DNA of 64,000 nucleotides from Halobacillus massiliensis. Lineage in GTDB: Bacteria > Bacillota > Bacilli > Bacillales > Halobacillaceae. Positions 28,001-34,866 of the stretch are shown here, piece by piece. A program made the position numbers and the translations under genes. Positions within the stretch are counted from its first letter, which is position 1. The number at the start of each line of letters is the position of its first letter. Below the pieces are notes generated by a model. It made no database searches. It was not told the DNA's origin and was given only the letters and a program-made list of their open reading frames with translations. The stretch covers positions 2,211,731 through 2,275,730 of the forward strand of contig NZ_LT800499.1 in NCBI RefSeq assembly GCF_900166625.1, given 5' to 3'.

Positions 28001-28615
28001 ATGCTGAATTTCCATGATTATTTTAAAAACCAAATGAATCCTGCCGTCATTAAAGGAACAAAGGCGGAAGCGAAAAAGAACTTAAGAAAAGCAGCCAGAC
28101 AGCTTCTTGAGGAAATTGAATTTGAAATGAATCAGGAAATCCGTGCTGTTTCGATTCGTATGGAAAGCTATGTGAAGGAGCGGCTCGTTCAGCAGCAAAA
28201 CGAATTGCAATATGAGCTTCAAAAGATAGAGCCTGTCAGTTTATCGTATTATGAATGGGAGCGGCTTATAGCTCCGGCTGTCAATTATACACTGCCCGTG
28301 AAGGCAGACGATCTTTCCTCCATTCTTAATCAATTTAAAGGGACTAAGTCCTTTTTTGAACAAAATGAAAAAGAAAAAATGAAAGATCAAATAGCCGATT
28401 ATATCAACGCGCCTCTTAAAGAAGTCGTTGAATCAGCAGACCGTCCGATTGCGGAGCATTATCAGTCTCTTCTTAAAGAAGGGCTTACAGAGGCCTTAAG
28501 CCAATGGAAAGAAGATGTTAAGCAGGCGTATGACCGTAAGCTGTACGGCCTGCAGCATTCCGCAGATACAGACCAGCTTAATGAACAGTTGAGGCAGATA
28601 AAAGCAATTGTTTAA
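25049..28615 (+). CDS. dynA: Dynamin-like GTPase with two GTPase heads
   Basis: 1188 residues made of two dynamin units in tandem. Head 1 has GFAGHFSAGKST (about 48-59), the DTPGVDST switch and NMVDKH. Head 2 has ALFGAFSAGKSS (about 620-632) and DTPGADSV. Each is followed by long charged helical stalk segments. B. subtilis DynA has this fused form and works at the membrane in fusion, division and phage or antibiotic-stress defence. An AAAGGAG ribosome binding site and a strong terminator make it monocistronic. Confidence 0.96.
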   Translation: MAISTTTEDQLLAKLASLYKALEQNYPVQAEKLLDLINKKQSERVMIGFAGHFSAGKSTMINQLMENDILPSSPIPTSANIVHLSSGGPKTVIYYNDASPEEYDGEIDIETVKALCRDGDSIKELEILRPIERLPDNVSVLDTPGVDSTNDADRVITESSLHLMDYLYYVMDYNHVQSEVNLGFLLEMQKRTTPFSIIVNMVDKHNEEELSFEEFKTSVRQSLSVWGIDPEAIFYTSLIDKQHTHSQFEQLQIDFQKKMYPEKQEQSIYGHTYSLIEEAITELEDHYSEQKEELTEKIEAAEETMEEQKPHHQGTVSLKDTEDRFQERVLSFISNAYLMPSDVREEARQFLEAKQSNFKVGWLGSKKKTEEERERRRERFHEVLQETLEKNLIWPLKERLSSLLEEQKINDEALLQKVQAFSPEYPDERLDSLIESGASVTGEYLLRYTDALAKDIQKTFRLKMQDYWAEIKSYSAADEKDDKERNAAYYQAAEEREKLNTALTQIENQIEKERERLEEAFTQGSADESVFDQINQSLLERKQNVQQLNHQDLVVRTKETVLEPEEEADHPPVSVTKGMKEKAEKAIDILDSVNGLESLRRQLIDKKERLEDRSYTIALFGAFSAGKSSFANALLGESILPVSPNPTTATINKISAPTENYGHQSVVVKVKSEENLLEDLYNASDMALEAASLKEAYDVLNSWREKDMDQLEHKKRSFITAFVQGYEKMGAVIDEETTIPWDDLASFVSEEKTSCFIEWVHIYFECEWTKAGVTLVDTPGADSVNARHTDVSFEYIKDADAILFVTYYNHPFSRADQSFLKQLGRVKDSFEMDKMFFIINAADLAASEEELHTVESYLQEQLLQFQIRKPRIYSLSSLNAIRYPKEREVGFTDFEARFSSFLKEELTEMLHHSMHQDIKEAEQTMESFIEQASLDEVQKQKEIKRIQEDHQEAENVLNRVAIERNQQAVDNKTKKQLHYVSERLMLNFHDYFKNQMNPAVIKGTKAEAKKNLRKAARQLLEEIEFEMNQEIRAVSIRMESYVKERLVQQQNELQYELQKIEPVSLSYYEWERLIAPAVNYTLPVKADDLSSILNQFKGTKSFFEQNEKEKMKDQIADYINAPLKEVVESADRPIAEHYQSLLKEGLTEALSQWKEDVKQAYDRKLYGLQHSADTDQLNEQLRQIKAIV

Positions 28616-28652
28616 AAAAGTCCCCTGGGTGAGAACTCCAGGGGACTTTTTT
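28614..28652. terminator. Bidirectional terminator between dynA and the lipoprotein gene
   Basis: AAAAAAGTCCCCTGG pairs with CCAGGGGACTTTTTT; A and T runs on both sides serve both convergent genes. Confidence 0.95.
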
Positions 28653-28653
28653 A

Positions 28654-29340
28654 TTAAATGTTTCTTTTAATATCTGCATCTTTTTTTAATTGATCAACGA
28701 GATCAAGAAGCTGGTCATTCTCTTTTCGATTGATAACCTGCCGCTTGATATCATCTTTAATCTTTTCATAACCAGGCATTTTCTGGCCATCGCCGCGCTG
28801 ATCTTTCATCGTTTCATATTCTTTTTTCAGTTCTTTTTCAGTAAGTTTGACTTCTTCTGTATTTTCATCTACGTATTTGTTAATAAGCAGGCTTTTGTTA
28901 AGTTCTTCTTTTACTTTTTCCTCATCCAGGTTACTATCTTTAAAAGCCTTATCTTTAGCGTCATCACTTTCAAACTGAGAAATGAATTCCTCGTACCGTT
29001 TGTTTAGCTCATCTTCGGAAACTTCATATCCTTTCTTTTCTGCTTCCTGTTTTAAAAGTTCAAGCCTGATCATCTGCTCAGCAATACTTTCTTTCATTGT
29101 ATCTTCCTGGCCATCTAAATTCATTCCCATTTCCTCATACTGTTTCTTCGTCCCGTTCACTTGACTTTCAAATTCTTCCCTTGAAATTTCCTTACCATTT
29201 ACAATCGCTACAGGGCCGGTTTTATTCTTATCCTTATTATTTGTATCCTTATTTACATCAGCCTGCTCATTATTGCTGCAGGCCGCTAGTAATAAAGCTG
29301 CCAGGACAAAAGTAAGCGTTGTAAGTGCTAACTTTTTCAT
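28654..29340 (-). CDS. SurA/PrsA-N-like lipoprotein
   Basis: About 228 residues with a signal peptide ending in the lipobox LLLAACSNN (Cys about 21), then an acidic Asn/Lys/Asp linker and a helical SurA_N-like chaperone domain (AIVNGKEISREEFESQV...). No parvulin PPIase domain is recognisable, so it may be a chaperone-only relative of PrsA on the outer face of the membrane. The ATG at 29340 follows AAAGGAGATGG; the longer frame from 29424 lacks a signal start. Confidence 0.85.
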   Translation of the reverse strand: MKKLALTTLTFVLAALLLAACSNNEQADVNKDTNNKDKNKTGPVAIVNGKEISREEFESQVNGTKKQYEEMGMNLDGQEDTMKESIAEQMIRLELLKQEAEKKGYEVSEDELNKRYEEFISQFESDDAKDKAFKDSNLDEEKVKEELNKSLLINKYVDENTEEVKLTEKELKKEYETMKDQRGDGQKMPGYEKIKDDIKRQVINRKENDQLLDLVDQLKKDADIKRNI

Positions 29341-29463
29341 AGGTCCATCTCCTTTGGATTCTTTCAATCGGAGTTTAGCACATTGATTATGTGAAAGTAA
29401 AACCTTGTTGGTATATTTCCACAATTTTTACATAGAATTGTTTAGAAGGGAGTTGAGGGGCGA

Positions 29464-29958
29464 ATGCTTCCCGTTCTATATGACGGCACGATTCGTTATG
29501 AAAGTATCGCATATGCTCAGTTTCACAGCAGTCCTCTTGCACCCGATCTTAAGGGTGTGGTAAATTTTCTTCAATTGCCATATGGGGTGGAGGTTATTAT
29601 ACAATTAGAAGGACTTCCTGAATTTGAACAGAAACCGAATGGGACACAGGTAGGACCGCACGCCTTTCATATTCATGAAAAAGGTGTATGTGAAATAGGC
29701 GATGGGGAAAAACCTTTTGAAACGGCAGGCGGCCATTGGAATCCTAATCAGCAGCCTCACGGAAATCACGCAGGAGATTTTCCGGTTATTTTTTCGAATA
29801 CAGGAAGAGCGAGAATGATCTTCTTTACGGATCGCTTTAAAATTAAAGAGATATTAGGAAAATCAGTCATCATTCATCAAGGCCCGGATGATTACATCTC
29901 CCAGCCGAGCGGAAATGCAGGTCTGCGAATGGCATGCGGCCTCATAGTGCAGGGATAG
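29464..29958 (+). CDS. Cu-Zn superoxide dismutase-family protein
   Basis: A 164-residue SodC fold. Metal ligands are in place: HAFHIHEKG (two Cu His), GGHWNPNQQPHGNHAGDFP (bridging and Zn His plus the Zn Asp) and IIHQGPDDY (fourth Cu His). The disulfide cysteines are present in GVCEIGD and MACGLIV. No signal peptide or lipobox precedes the domain from ATG 29464, unlike the membrane-anchored YojM of B. subtilis. It is either cytoplasmic or its export signal has been lost. Confidence 0.88.
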   Translation: MLPVLYDGTIRYESIAYAQFHSSPLAPDLKGVVNFLQLPYGVEVIIQLEGLPEFEQKPNGTQVGPHAFHIHEKGVCEIGDGEKPFETAGGHWNPNQQPHGNHAGDFPVIFSNTGRARMIFFTDRFKIKEILGKSVIIHQGPDDYISQPSGNAGLRMACGLIVQG

Positions 29959-29974
29959 AATTTTTAAGCGCATC

Positions 29975-30003
29975 TTGACTTCATAGGCGAATTCGTGTAT
30001 AGT
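29975..30003 (+). promoter_or_regulatory. Sigma-A promoter of the cold-shock gene
   Basis: TTGACT and TATAGT separated by exactly 17 bases, about 160 bases upstream of the csp start, giving a long 5' leader as is usual for cold-shock genes. Confidence 0.8.
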
Positions 30004-30041
30004 TATACGTGTATATAAATTCCTCACAAAGACGTAACTCT

Positions 30042-30108
30042 AAAAAAATCATTTATTATAAAGAGTTATCAGCAGGGATTGGTACTTTTTATAATATGTG
30101 ATTTTTTT
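30042..30108 (+). promoter_or_regulatory. Long hairpin in the csp 5' leader (possible RNA thermometer/attenuator)
   Basis: Arms 30042-30062 and 30088-30108 pair over about 20 positions with one mismatch and one G-U; seven A pair with seven T at the base. The loop is about 25 bases. It lies between the promoter and the csp ribosome binding site and is very AU-rich, so its stability should depend strongly on temperature. Confidence 0.6.
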
Positions 30109-30161
30109 CATGGAACATGGAACACATATTAATTTTTAGAAACATTGGAGGACCCATTTTT

Positions 30162-30362
30162 ATGAAAACTGGTACAGTAAAATGGTTTAACGCTGAAAAA
30201 GGATTTGGATTTATCGAAGTTGAAGGTGGAGAAGATGTATTCGTACACTTCAGCGCTATTCAAGAAGAAGGATTCAAGGCCCTAGAAGAAGGTCAAGCTG
30301 TAGAATTTGAAATTACAGAAGGCGACCGTGGACCTCAAGCTGCTAATGTAGTTAAATTATAA
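30162..30362 (+). CDS. csp: Cold-shock protein, CspA/CspB family
   Basis: A 66-residue single cold-shock domain with both RNA-binding motifs, [10 protein letters not shown] and DVFVHFSAI. It binds single-stranded RNA/DNA and acts as an RNA chaperone. The start is the ATG of [10 protein letters not shown] after TTGGAGGA; the longer frame from 30117 is leader sequence. Confidence 0.97.
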   Translation: MKTGTVKWFNAEKGFGFIEVEGGEDVFVHFSAIQEEGFKALEEGQAVEFEITEGDRGPQAANVVKL

Positions 30363-30369
30363 GGTTTTT

Positions 30370-30404
30370 AAAAGAGACTGGCTTCACAGGAGTCAGTCTC
30401 TTTT
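30370..30404 (+). terminator. Rho-independent terminator after csp
   Basis: Arms AAAAGAGACTG and CAGTCTCTTTT, a perfect 11-bp stem. Confidence 0.9.
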
Positions 30405-30443
30405 ACATATTTTATTTCATGTCCAAAGGAGGTTTCGATACAA

Positions 30444-30656
30444 ATGGCATTCGGTAAAAAGAATCAACCGGAAATAGTTGAAGAAGAAACAAAAATTTGG
30501 GTATGTTCATCAGAAGACTGTAACTGTTGGATGCGTGACAACTTTAAATCTGACGAAAAGCCAGTTTGTCCTATATGTAAAAGCGAAATGGAAGCCACTT
30601 CCAAAGTATTGCAGGTCGTGACAAACAACAGTCTTTATTATAAAGAGAATCAGTAA
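30444..30656 (+). CDS. ydjO: YdjO-type cold-inducible zinc-ribbon protein
   Basis: A 70-residue protein with WVCSSEDCNCWMRDNF and KPVCPICKSEM, giving four or five cysteines for a zinc ribbon. It matches the cold-inducible YdjO family, often placed beside csp genes as here. The biochemical role is unknown. AAAGGAGG precedes ATG 30444. Confidence 0.88.
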   Translation: MAFGKKNQPEIVEEETKIWVCSSEDCNCWMRDNFKSDEKPVCPICKSEMEATSKVLQVVTNNSLYYKENQ

Positions 30657-30675
30657 AACAAATACGATGAGTATG

Positions 30676-30713
30676 AAAAACCGGCTTCTCTCCATAAGGA
30701 AGCCGGTTTTTTT
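30676..30713 (+). terminator. Rho-independent terminator after ydjO
   Basis: AAAAACCGGCTTC pairs with GAAGCCGGTTTTT, followed by further T. Confidence 0.93.
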
Positions 30714-30813
30714 GATGATGATTATAGGAGTTCATGGATAACCCCTATTCTATAAGCTTAATGAGTGATATAATTTGAATGTTATACACTTATGTACGGG
30801 AGGATTATGAAAT

Positions 30814-32427
30814 ATGTTAAATGCAACTAATGTAAGTCTTCGTTACGGTGATCAAAAGCTGTTCGAAGATGTGAATATAAAATTTACTCCAGGAAACTGT
30901 TATGGACTCATCGGGGCAAACGGAGCCGGGAAGTCTACGTTTCTTAAAATTTTGAGCGGGGAAATTGAACCTCAAACTGGAGACGTATCCATGAAAAATG
31001 ATCAGAGGCTGGCCGTGTTAAAACAGAACCATTTCGAGTACGATGAGTACCCTGTACTTGAAACAGTTATTATGGGCCACAGCCGTTTATATGAAGTGAT
31101 GCAGGAGAAAGACGCGATCTACATGAAGGGAGACTTCACTGAGGAAGATGGCATGAGAGCTGCAGAGCTTGAAGGTGAATTTGCCGAAATGAACGGCTGG
31201 GAAGCAGAATCGGAAGCCGCTCGACTTTTAACAGGGCTTGGAATTACAGAGGACCTTCATGATAAAAAGATGCAGGAGTTACCAGGCGCTGAGAAAGTAA
31301 AAGTATTACTAGCACAGGCTTTATTTGGAAGCCCGGATGTGCTGCTGCTCGATGAGCCGACAAACCACCTTGATATCCGTGCTATTCAGTGGCTGGAAGA
31401 CTTTCTGATCGACTTTGAAAACACTGTCATCGTTGTTTCACACGACCGACACTTTTTAAATAACGTATGTACTCATATTGCCGATCTTGACTTCGGAAAG
31501 ATTCAGGTTTATGTTGGAAATTATGATTTCTGGTATGAATCCAGTCAGCTGGCACAAAGAATGGCTGAAGAGCAGAACAAGAAAAAAGAAGAAAAAATTA
31601 AAGACTTAAAAGAATTTGTTGCGCGCTTTAGTGCTAACGCGTCAAAATCTAAACAGGCGACCTCCCGTAAGAAGTTATTGGAGAAAATTACGCTCGATGA
31701 TATTCAGCCGTCTTCAAGAAAATACCCCTATATCGCTTTCAAAGCTGACCGGGAGATCGGAAACGATCTGCTGGAAGTAAAGAACCTTAGCAAAACAATT
31801 GATGGGGTAAAAGTATTAAATAATGTCAGCTTTCGTTTAAATAAAGACGATAAAGTCGCGTTAGTAGGCAGCAGTGAAGTTGCCAAAACAACATTATTCC
31901 AAATTTTAATGGGAGAAATCGAGCCGGATGAAGGTACCTTTAAGTGGGGGATTACTACTTCACAAAGCTATTTCCCTAAAGATAACTCGAAGTTTTTTGA
32001 GCGTGATGATATCAACCTTGTAGAATGGCTGCGTCAATACTCTCCTGAAGATGAAACAGAAACCTTCCTTCGCGGATTTCTTGGAAGAATGCTTTTCTCA
32101 GGGGAAGAAGCACTCAAGAAATCTAATGTACTTTCTGGAGGAGAGAAAGTACGCTGCATGCTTTCTAAAATGATGTTGTCTGGTTCAAACGTTCTGCTCC
32201 TCGATGAGCCGACAAACCACCTGGATCTAGAATCAATCACTTCTCTTAACAAAGGATTGATCAATTTTAAAGGTTCCATTATTTTTGCGTCCCATGACCA
32301 TGAATTTATTCAGACGATAGCTAATCGTATCATTGAAATTACTCCTCAGGGAATTATTGATAAAGAATTGACTTACGATGAGTATCTTGAAGATCCAGAA
32401 GTAAAAAAACAGTTAGCCAGTTTATAA
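30814..32427 (+). CDS. ABC-F family ATPase (YkpA/YbiT-like)
   Basis: 537 residues with two ABC domains and no membrane part, separated by a linker rich in Lys/Glu (about residues 240-300). NBD1 has GANGAGKST, signature LPGAEKVKV and LLLDEPTNHLD. NBD2 has a variant Walker A, GSSEVAKTT (Ala for the second Gly), with a normal LSGGEKVRC and LLLDEPTNHLD. ABC-F proteins act on the ribosome; the length and TTSQSYFPKDNS segment place it with YkpA/YbiT rather than antibiotic-resistance types. GGGAGG precedes ATG 30814. Confidence 0.92.
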   Translation: MLNATNVSLRYGDQKLFEDVNIKFTPGNCYGLIGANGAGKSTFLKILSGEIEPQTGDVSMKNDQRLAVLKQNHFEYDEYPVLETVIMGHSRLYEVMQEKDAIYMKGDFTEEDGMRAAELEGEFAEMNGWEAESEAARLLTGLGITEDLHDKKMQELPGAEKVKVLLAQALFGSPDVLLLDEPTNHLDIRAIQWLEDFLIDFENTVIVVSHDRHFLNNVCTHIADLDFGKIQVYVGNYDFWYESSQLAQRMAEEQNKKKEEKIKDLKEFVARFSANASKSKQATSRKKLLEKITLDDIQPSSRKYPYIAFKADREIGNDLLEVKNLSKTIDGVKVLNNVSFRLNKDDKVALVGSSEVAKTTLFQILMGEIEPDEGTFKWGITTSQSYFPKDNSKFFERDDINLVEWLRQYSPEDETETFLRGFLGRMLFSGEEALKKSNVLSGGEKVRCMLSKMMLSGSNVLLLDEPTNHLDLESITSLNKGLINFKGSIIFASHDHEFIQTIANRIIEITPQGIIDKELTYDEYLEDPEVKKQLASL

Positions 32428-32436
32428 TAATATTTT

Positions 32437-32470
32437 AAAAAAGGCTGTCGAATAATCGGCAGCCTTTTTT
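32437..32470 (+). terminator. Rho-independent terminator after the ABC-F gene
   Basis: AAGGCTGTCGA pairs with TCGGCAGCCTT and is followed by T. Confidence 0.92.
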
Positions 32471-32862
32471 GTTTTTATATTTCTTAATTTAAGTTGAAAA
32501 GAAAAATTAGAATGACTTTACGGTGAATTAGAGGAAACTCAAGGCTGGAAAGATCTTTTTTAAATCTTTGCTTTTATAAAAACTTTAAAAAAGAAGAAAG
32601 CCTAAATGAAGAATTATTAAGATATTTCTATTGAAATATAATTCTTATCTAGCTGTGAAGGCGAATTCACTCGAATTTCATGTATAAAATTGGAGATCCA
32701 TGGTAACATAGGCCTAATTTGTAAACTCAGTGAAAAATAAGCGTCATAGTTGAAATCTAACTGTTAGCTGTTTGTTCTTAAAATTTATAGATAATCTGTT
32801 AATCTTGTAATTGTGGTTAAAACAAACAAACTCATCCATTTTAGAGGAGGACTCGACTGAAT
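32471..32862 (+). promoter_or_regulatory. Gene-free leader of the LysM-3D gene
   Basis: Nearly 400 AT-rich bases with no ORF. A sequence TGTAAA-N5-TGAAAA at 32720-32736 and TGTTAG-N5-TGTTCT near 32762 resemble imperfect WalR boxes (TGTWAH-N5-TGTWAH), which control YocH-type genes in B. subtilis. AT-rich -10-like boxes are numerous, and no unique promoter can be chosen. No ydaO/c-di-AMP riboswitch pattern was recognised. Confidence 0.35.
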
Positions 32863-33666
32863 ATGAAAAAAACAGCTTTCTCATTAGCAGCAACAGCAGC
32901 CTTAACTGGAGCCTTCGCAACTAGCGTTAGCGCTTCTGAATATACAGTAGATAAAGGTGATACTCTTTGGGGCATTTCTCAAGAAAACAATACATCAGTA
33001 GAAAAGCTTAAAGAATTAAACAACTTAGATTCAGACCTAATTTTCATAAACCAAACAATTAAAGTTTCCGGTGAAGCAGAAGCACAGCAGGCCGAAACTT
33101 ATGAAGTTAAAAAAGGTGATACTCTCTACGGAATTGGTAAACAGCACGGTGTTTCTGTAGACGAGCTTATGAGCTGGAATGGTCTATCTAGCTCTCTAAT
33201 TTACCCTGGTGATGAACTTTCTGTTTCTGGTCAATCATCTGCTCCAGCAGAAGAAGCACCGAAGGAAGAAACACAAACTGAAGCCCCTGCAGAAGAAACA
33301 ACTCAGGAGGCGAGTGCTGAAGAACCAGCTGAAGAAACATCTAATGAATCAAATGATACAAGCAATGACGTTATTAAAGAATTTACTGCAGAAGCAACTG
33401 CTTATACAGCAAGCTGCACAGGCTGCACAGGCGTGACTGCAACAGGTATTGATTTAAATGCAAATCCTGATCAAAAAGTTATAGCTGTAGACCCTGATGT
33501 TGTTCCACTAGGATCTAAAGTTTATGTAGAAGGTTATGGAACTGCAATTGCCGGAGATACTGGCGGAGCTATTGACGGAAATAGAATTGACCTTTATATG
33601 CCGAACCGCGGTGACGCATTAGACTTTGGACGTCAAGACGTTAAAGTACAAGTACTTGCTGAATAA
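32863..33666 (+). CDS. Secreted LysM-3D cell-wall hydrolase (YocH-like)
   Basis: A 267-residue protein with an Ala-rich signal peptide (about 1-24), two LysM repeats (YTVDKGDTLWGIS and YEVKKGDTLYGIG), a Glu/Ala/Thr-rich linker, then a C-terminal 3D domain with ATAYTASCTGCTG, GDTGGAIDGNRIDLYM and the catalytic-type Asp residues. It binds and probably cleaves peptidoglycan outside the cell. AGAGGAGG precedes ATG 32863, and a terminator follows. The linker's repeated EEAPKEE/ AEETTQE pattern makes it flexible. Confidence 0.93.
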   Translation: MKKTAFSLAATAALTGAFATSVSASEYTVDKGDTLWGISQENNTSVEKLKELNNLDSDLIFINQTIKVSGEAEAQQAETYEVKKGDTLYGIGKQHGVSVDELMSWNGLSSSLIYPGDELSVSGQSSAPAEEAPKEETQTEAPAEETTQEASAEEPAEETSNESNDTSNDVIKEFTAEATAYTASCTGCTGVTATGIDLNANPDQKVIAVDPDVVPLGSKVYVEGYGTAIAGDTGGAIDGNRIDLYMPNRGDALDFGRQDVKVQVLAE

Positions 33667-33680
33667 TAAAAGAGGTAAAT

Positions 33681-33718
33681 AAAAGCCTGCTATTGCCCCT
33701 GCAATAGCGGGCTTTTTT
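33681..33718 (+). terminator. Rho-independent terminator after the LysM-3D gene
   Basis: GCCTGCTATTGC pairs with GCAATAGCGGGC, followed by six T. Confidence 0.93.
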
Positions 33719-33831
33719 ATGTCCGTATTATTAGACGATCCTTCATATGTTCGAGTTTCAGGTAAATGGCTTCCTTTTGATAGAAAGGATTGATAAACTA
33801 TGAAAGTGTCTTAAATTCTGTGAGGTGGATT

Positions 33832-34350
33832 ATGAAAAAAATTGCGGTTATCGGATCGCCCGGCTCAGGAAAATCTACTTTAGCAAGAATGCTTGGAGAA
33901 ATTTTGAAGATTGAAGTCGTACATATGGATCGTTTGTTTTGGAACCCTGGATGGTTACAGTGTACCCAGGAAGAGCTGCAGGCTAAACAAGATTTTTATT
34001 TGAAAATGGGCAGCTGGATTATCGAAGGGAATTACAGCAAGATTTGGAATGAAAGGCTGGCCCAGGCAGATACTATCATTATGATTGATCTTAACCGTTA
34101 TACGTGTGTTTATCGTGTGATTAAACGCTTTATAAAGAATTATGGCCGTACAAGGTTTGATTTGGGAGAAGACTGTATAGAAAAGCTTGATAAAGAATTT
34201 TTACGTTATGTCTGGCAGTTTTCCAAGAAGAAGAGAACAAAGTTGTTAAACGCTCAAATAAAGCACTGCTCTCATGCGCAAATCGTTATTCTGCCAAACA
34301 GGAAATCTGTAGAGAAGTTTGCAAACCAATTAATTCGACTTCAAACTTAG
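33832..34350 (+). CDS. P-loop kinase-like protein (FlaR/topology-modulation type)
   Basis: A 172-residue protein with Walker A GSPGSGKSTLA at residues 7-17, MDRLFWNPGW and WIIEGNYSKIW typical of the adenylate-kinase-like topology-modulation (FlaR) group, and a basic helical C-terminus. The start is the ATG of MKKIAVIG after AGGTGG. The TAG stop lies inside the first copy of the terminus repeat core. The substrate is unknown. Confidence 0.87.
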   Translation: MKKIAVIGSPGSGKSTLARMLGEILKIEVVHMDRLFWNPGWLQCTQEELQAKQDFYLKMGSWIIEGNYSKIWNERLAQADTIIMIDLNRYTCVYRVIKRFIKNYGRTRFDLGEDCIEKLDKEFLRYVWQFSKKKRTKLLNAQIKHCSHAQIVILPNRKSVEKFANQLIRLQT

Positions 34351-34379
34351 TAGTAACTCCAAATTCAAATAAAAAAACA
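34339..34379 (+). repeat. Terminus repeat copy 1 (Ter-like), + orientation
   Basis: CTTCAAACT, then core TAGTAGTAACTCC at 34348-34360 (12 of 13 to the consensus), then an A-rich tail. It overlaps the stop codon of the P-loop kinase gene and lies about 110 bases upstream of the Rtp-like gene. Confidence 0.8.
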
Positions 34380-34467
34380 TAAATCAAGCGAACAAATGTG
34401 CTTATTGTTAGACAAAACCTCTGGTTTATATTGTAAAATAGAAGAAAAGCCAGAGGGAGAGGATACG

Positions 34468-34848
34468 ATGTCTCACAAAAATAATCCGAAAAAATTTGCT
34501 CTAAATATGAGTGCGGCTCAATTCACTAAATTTTATGTTATGCACCTGCTTCAGGTAAGTGAGCCTTTAATAAGTGAACATTTTAAAGCTGAATTCAGAA
34601 AGCTTACAACGAACTGGATTCCGGCACCCTCCACATTACTTGATACCCTTCATGAAATGACAGAAGAAGGACTGCTCTACCGAAAAGAAGATTATAAATC
34701 CCATGAAAAAAGACGGCAGAAGGTATATTGGTATTACTTGACTGATCAAGGTAAAGAAGAATTCGATGTACTAAAGAAAAAGTATAAGATTTTATTTGAA
34801 GAACAGCAAGCTATTTTGTCTCAGATTATGAGAGAAGTCTACAAATAA
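34468..34848 (+). CDS. Rtp/PadR-like winged-helix DNA-binding protein, candidate replication terminator
   Basis: A 126-residue protein: a winged helix (about 15-85: FTKFYVMHLLQ..., AEFRKLTTNWIPAPSTLLDTLHEMTEEGLL, RRQKVYWYYLT) and then one long charged C-terminal helix suited to dimerisation. From memory this is the layout of B. subtilis Rtp (122 residues), with matching points at EFK/R, P, the LHE-x3-DG/EGLL turn and Q-x-V-x-x-Y. It lies 3 kb from dif and just downstream of terminus repeat copy 1, as rtp lies beside its own Ter sites. The alternative is a PadR-type regulator. The start is ATG 34468 after GGGAGAGG. Confidence 0.7.
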   Translation: MSHKNNPKKFALNMSAAQFTKFYVMHLLQVSEPLISEHFKAEFRKLTTNWIPAPSTLLDTLHEMTEEGLLYRKEDYKSHEKRRQKVYWYYLTDQGKEEFDVLKKKYKILFEEQQAILSQIMREVYK

Positions 34849-34866
34849 GAGAGGGTTTTCATTAAA

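Noticed and set aside
32471-32862. A c-di-AMP (ydaO) riboswitch before the LysM-3D gene
   Set aside because: This riboswitch class is common before such genes, but its conserved GC-rich segments are absent; the leader is plain AT-rich sequence.
33209-33436. Basic Lys/Leu/Gln-rich 75-residue frame
   Set aside because: It is a shifted frame across the repetitive acidic linker of the LysM-3D protein; repeats of GAAGAAACA-like codons give an open but meaningless frame.
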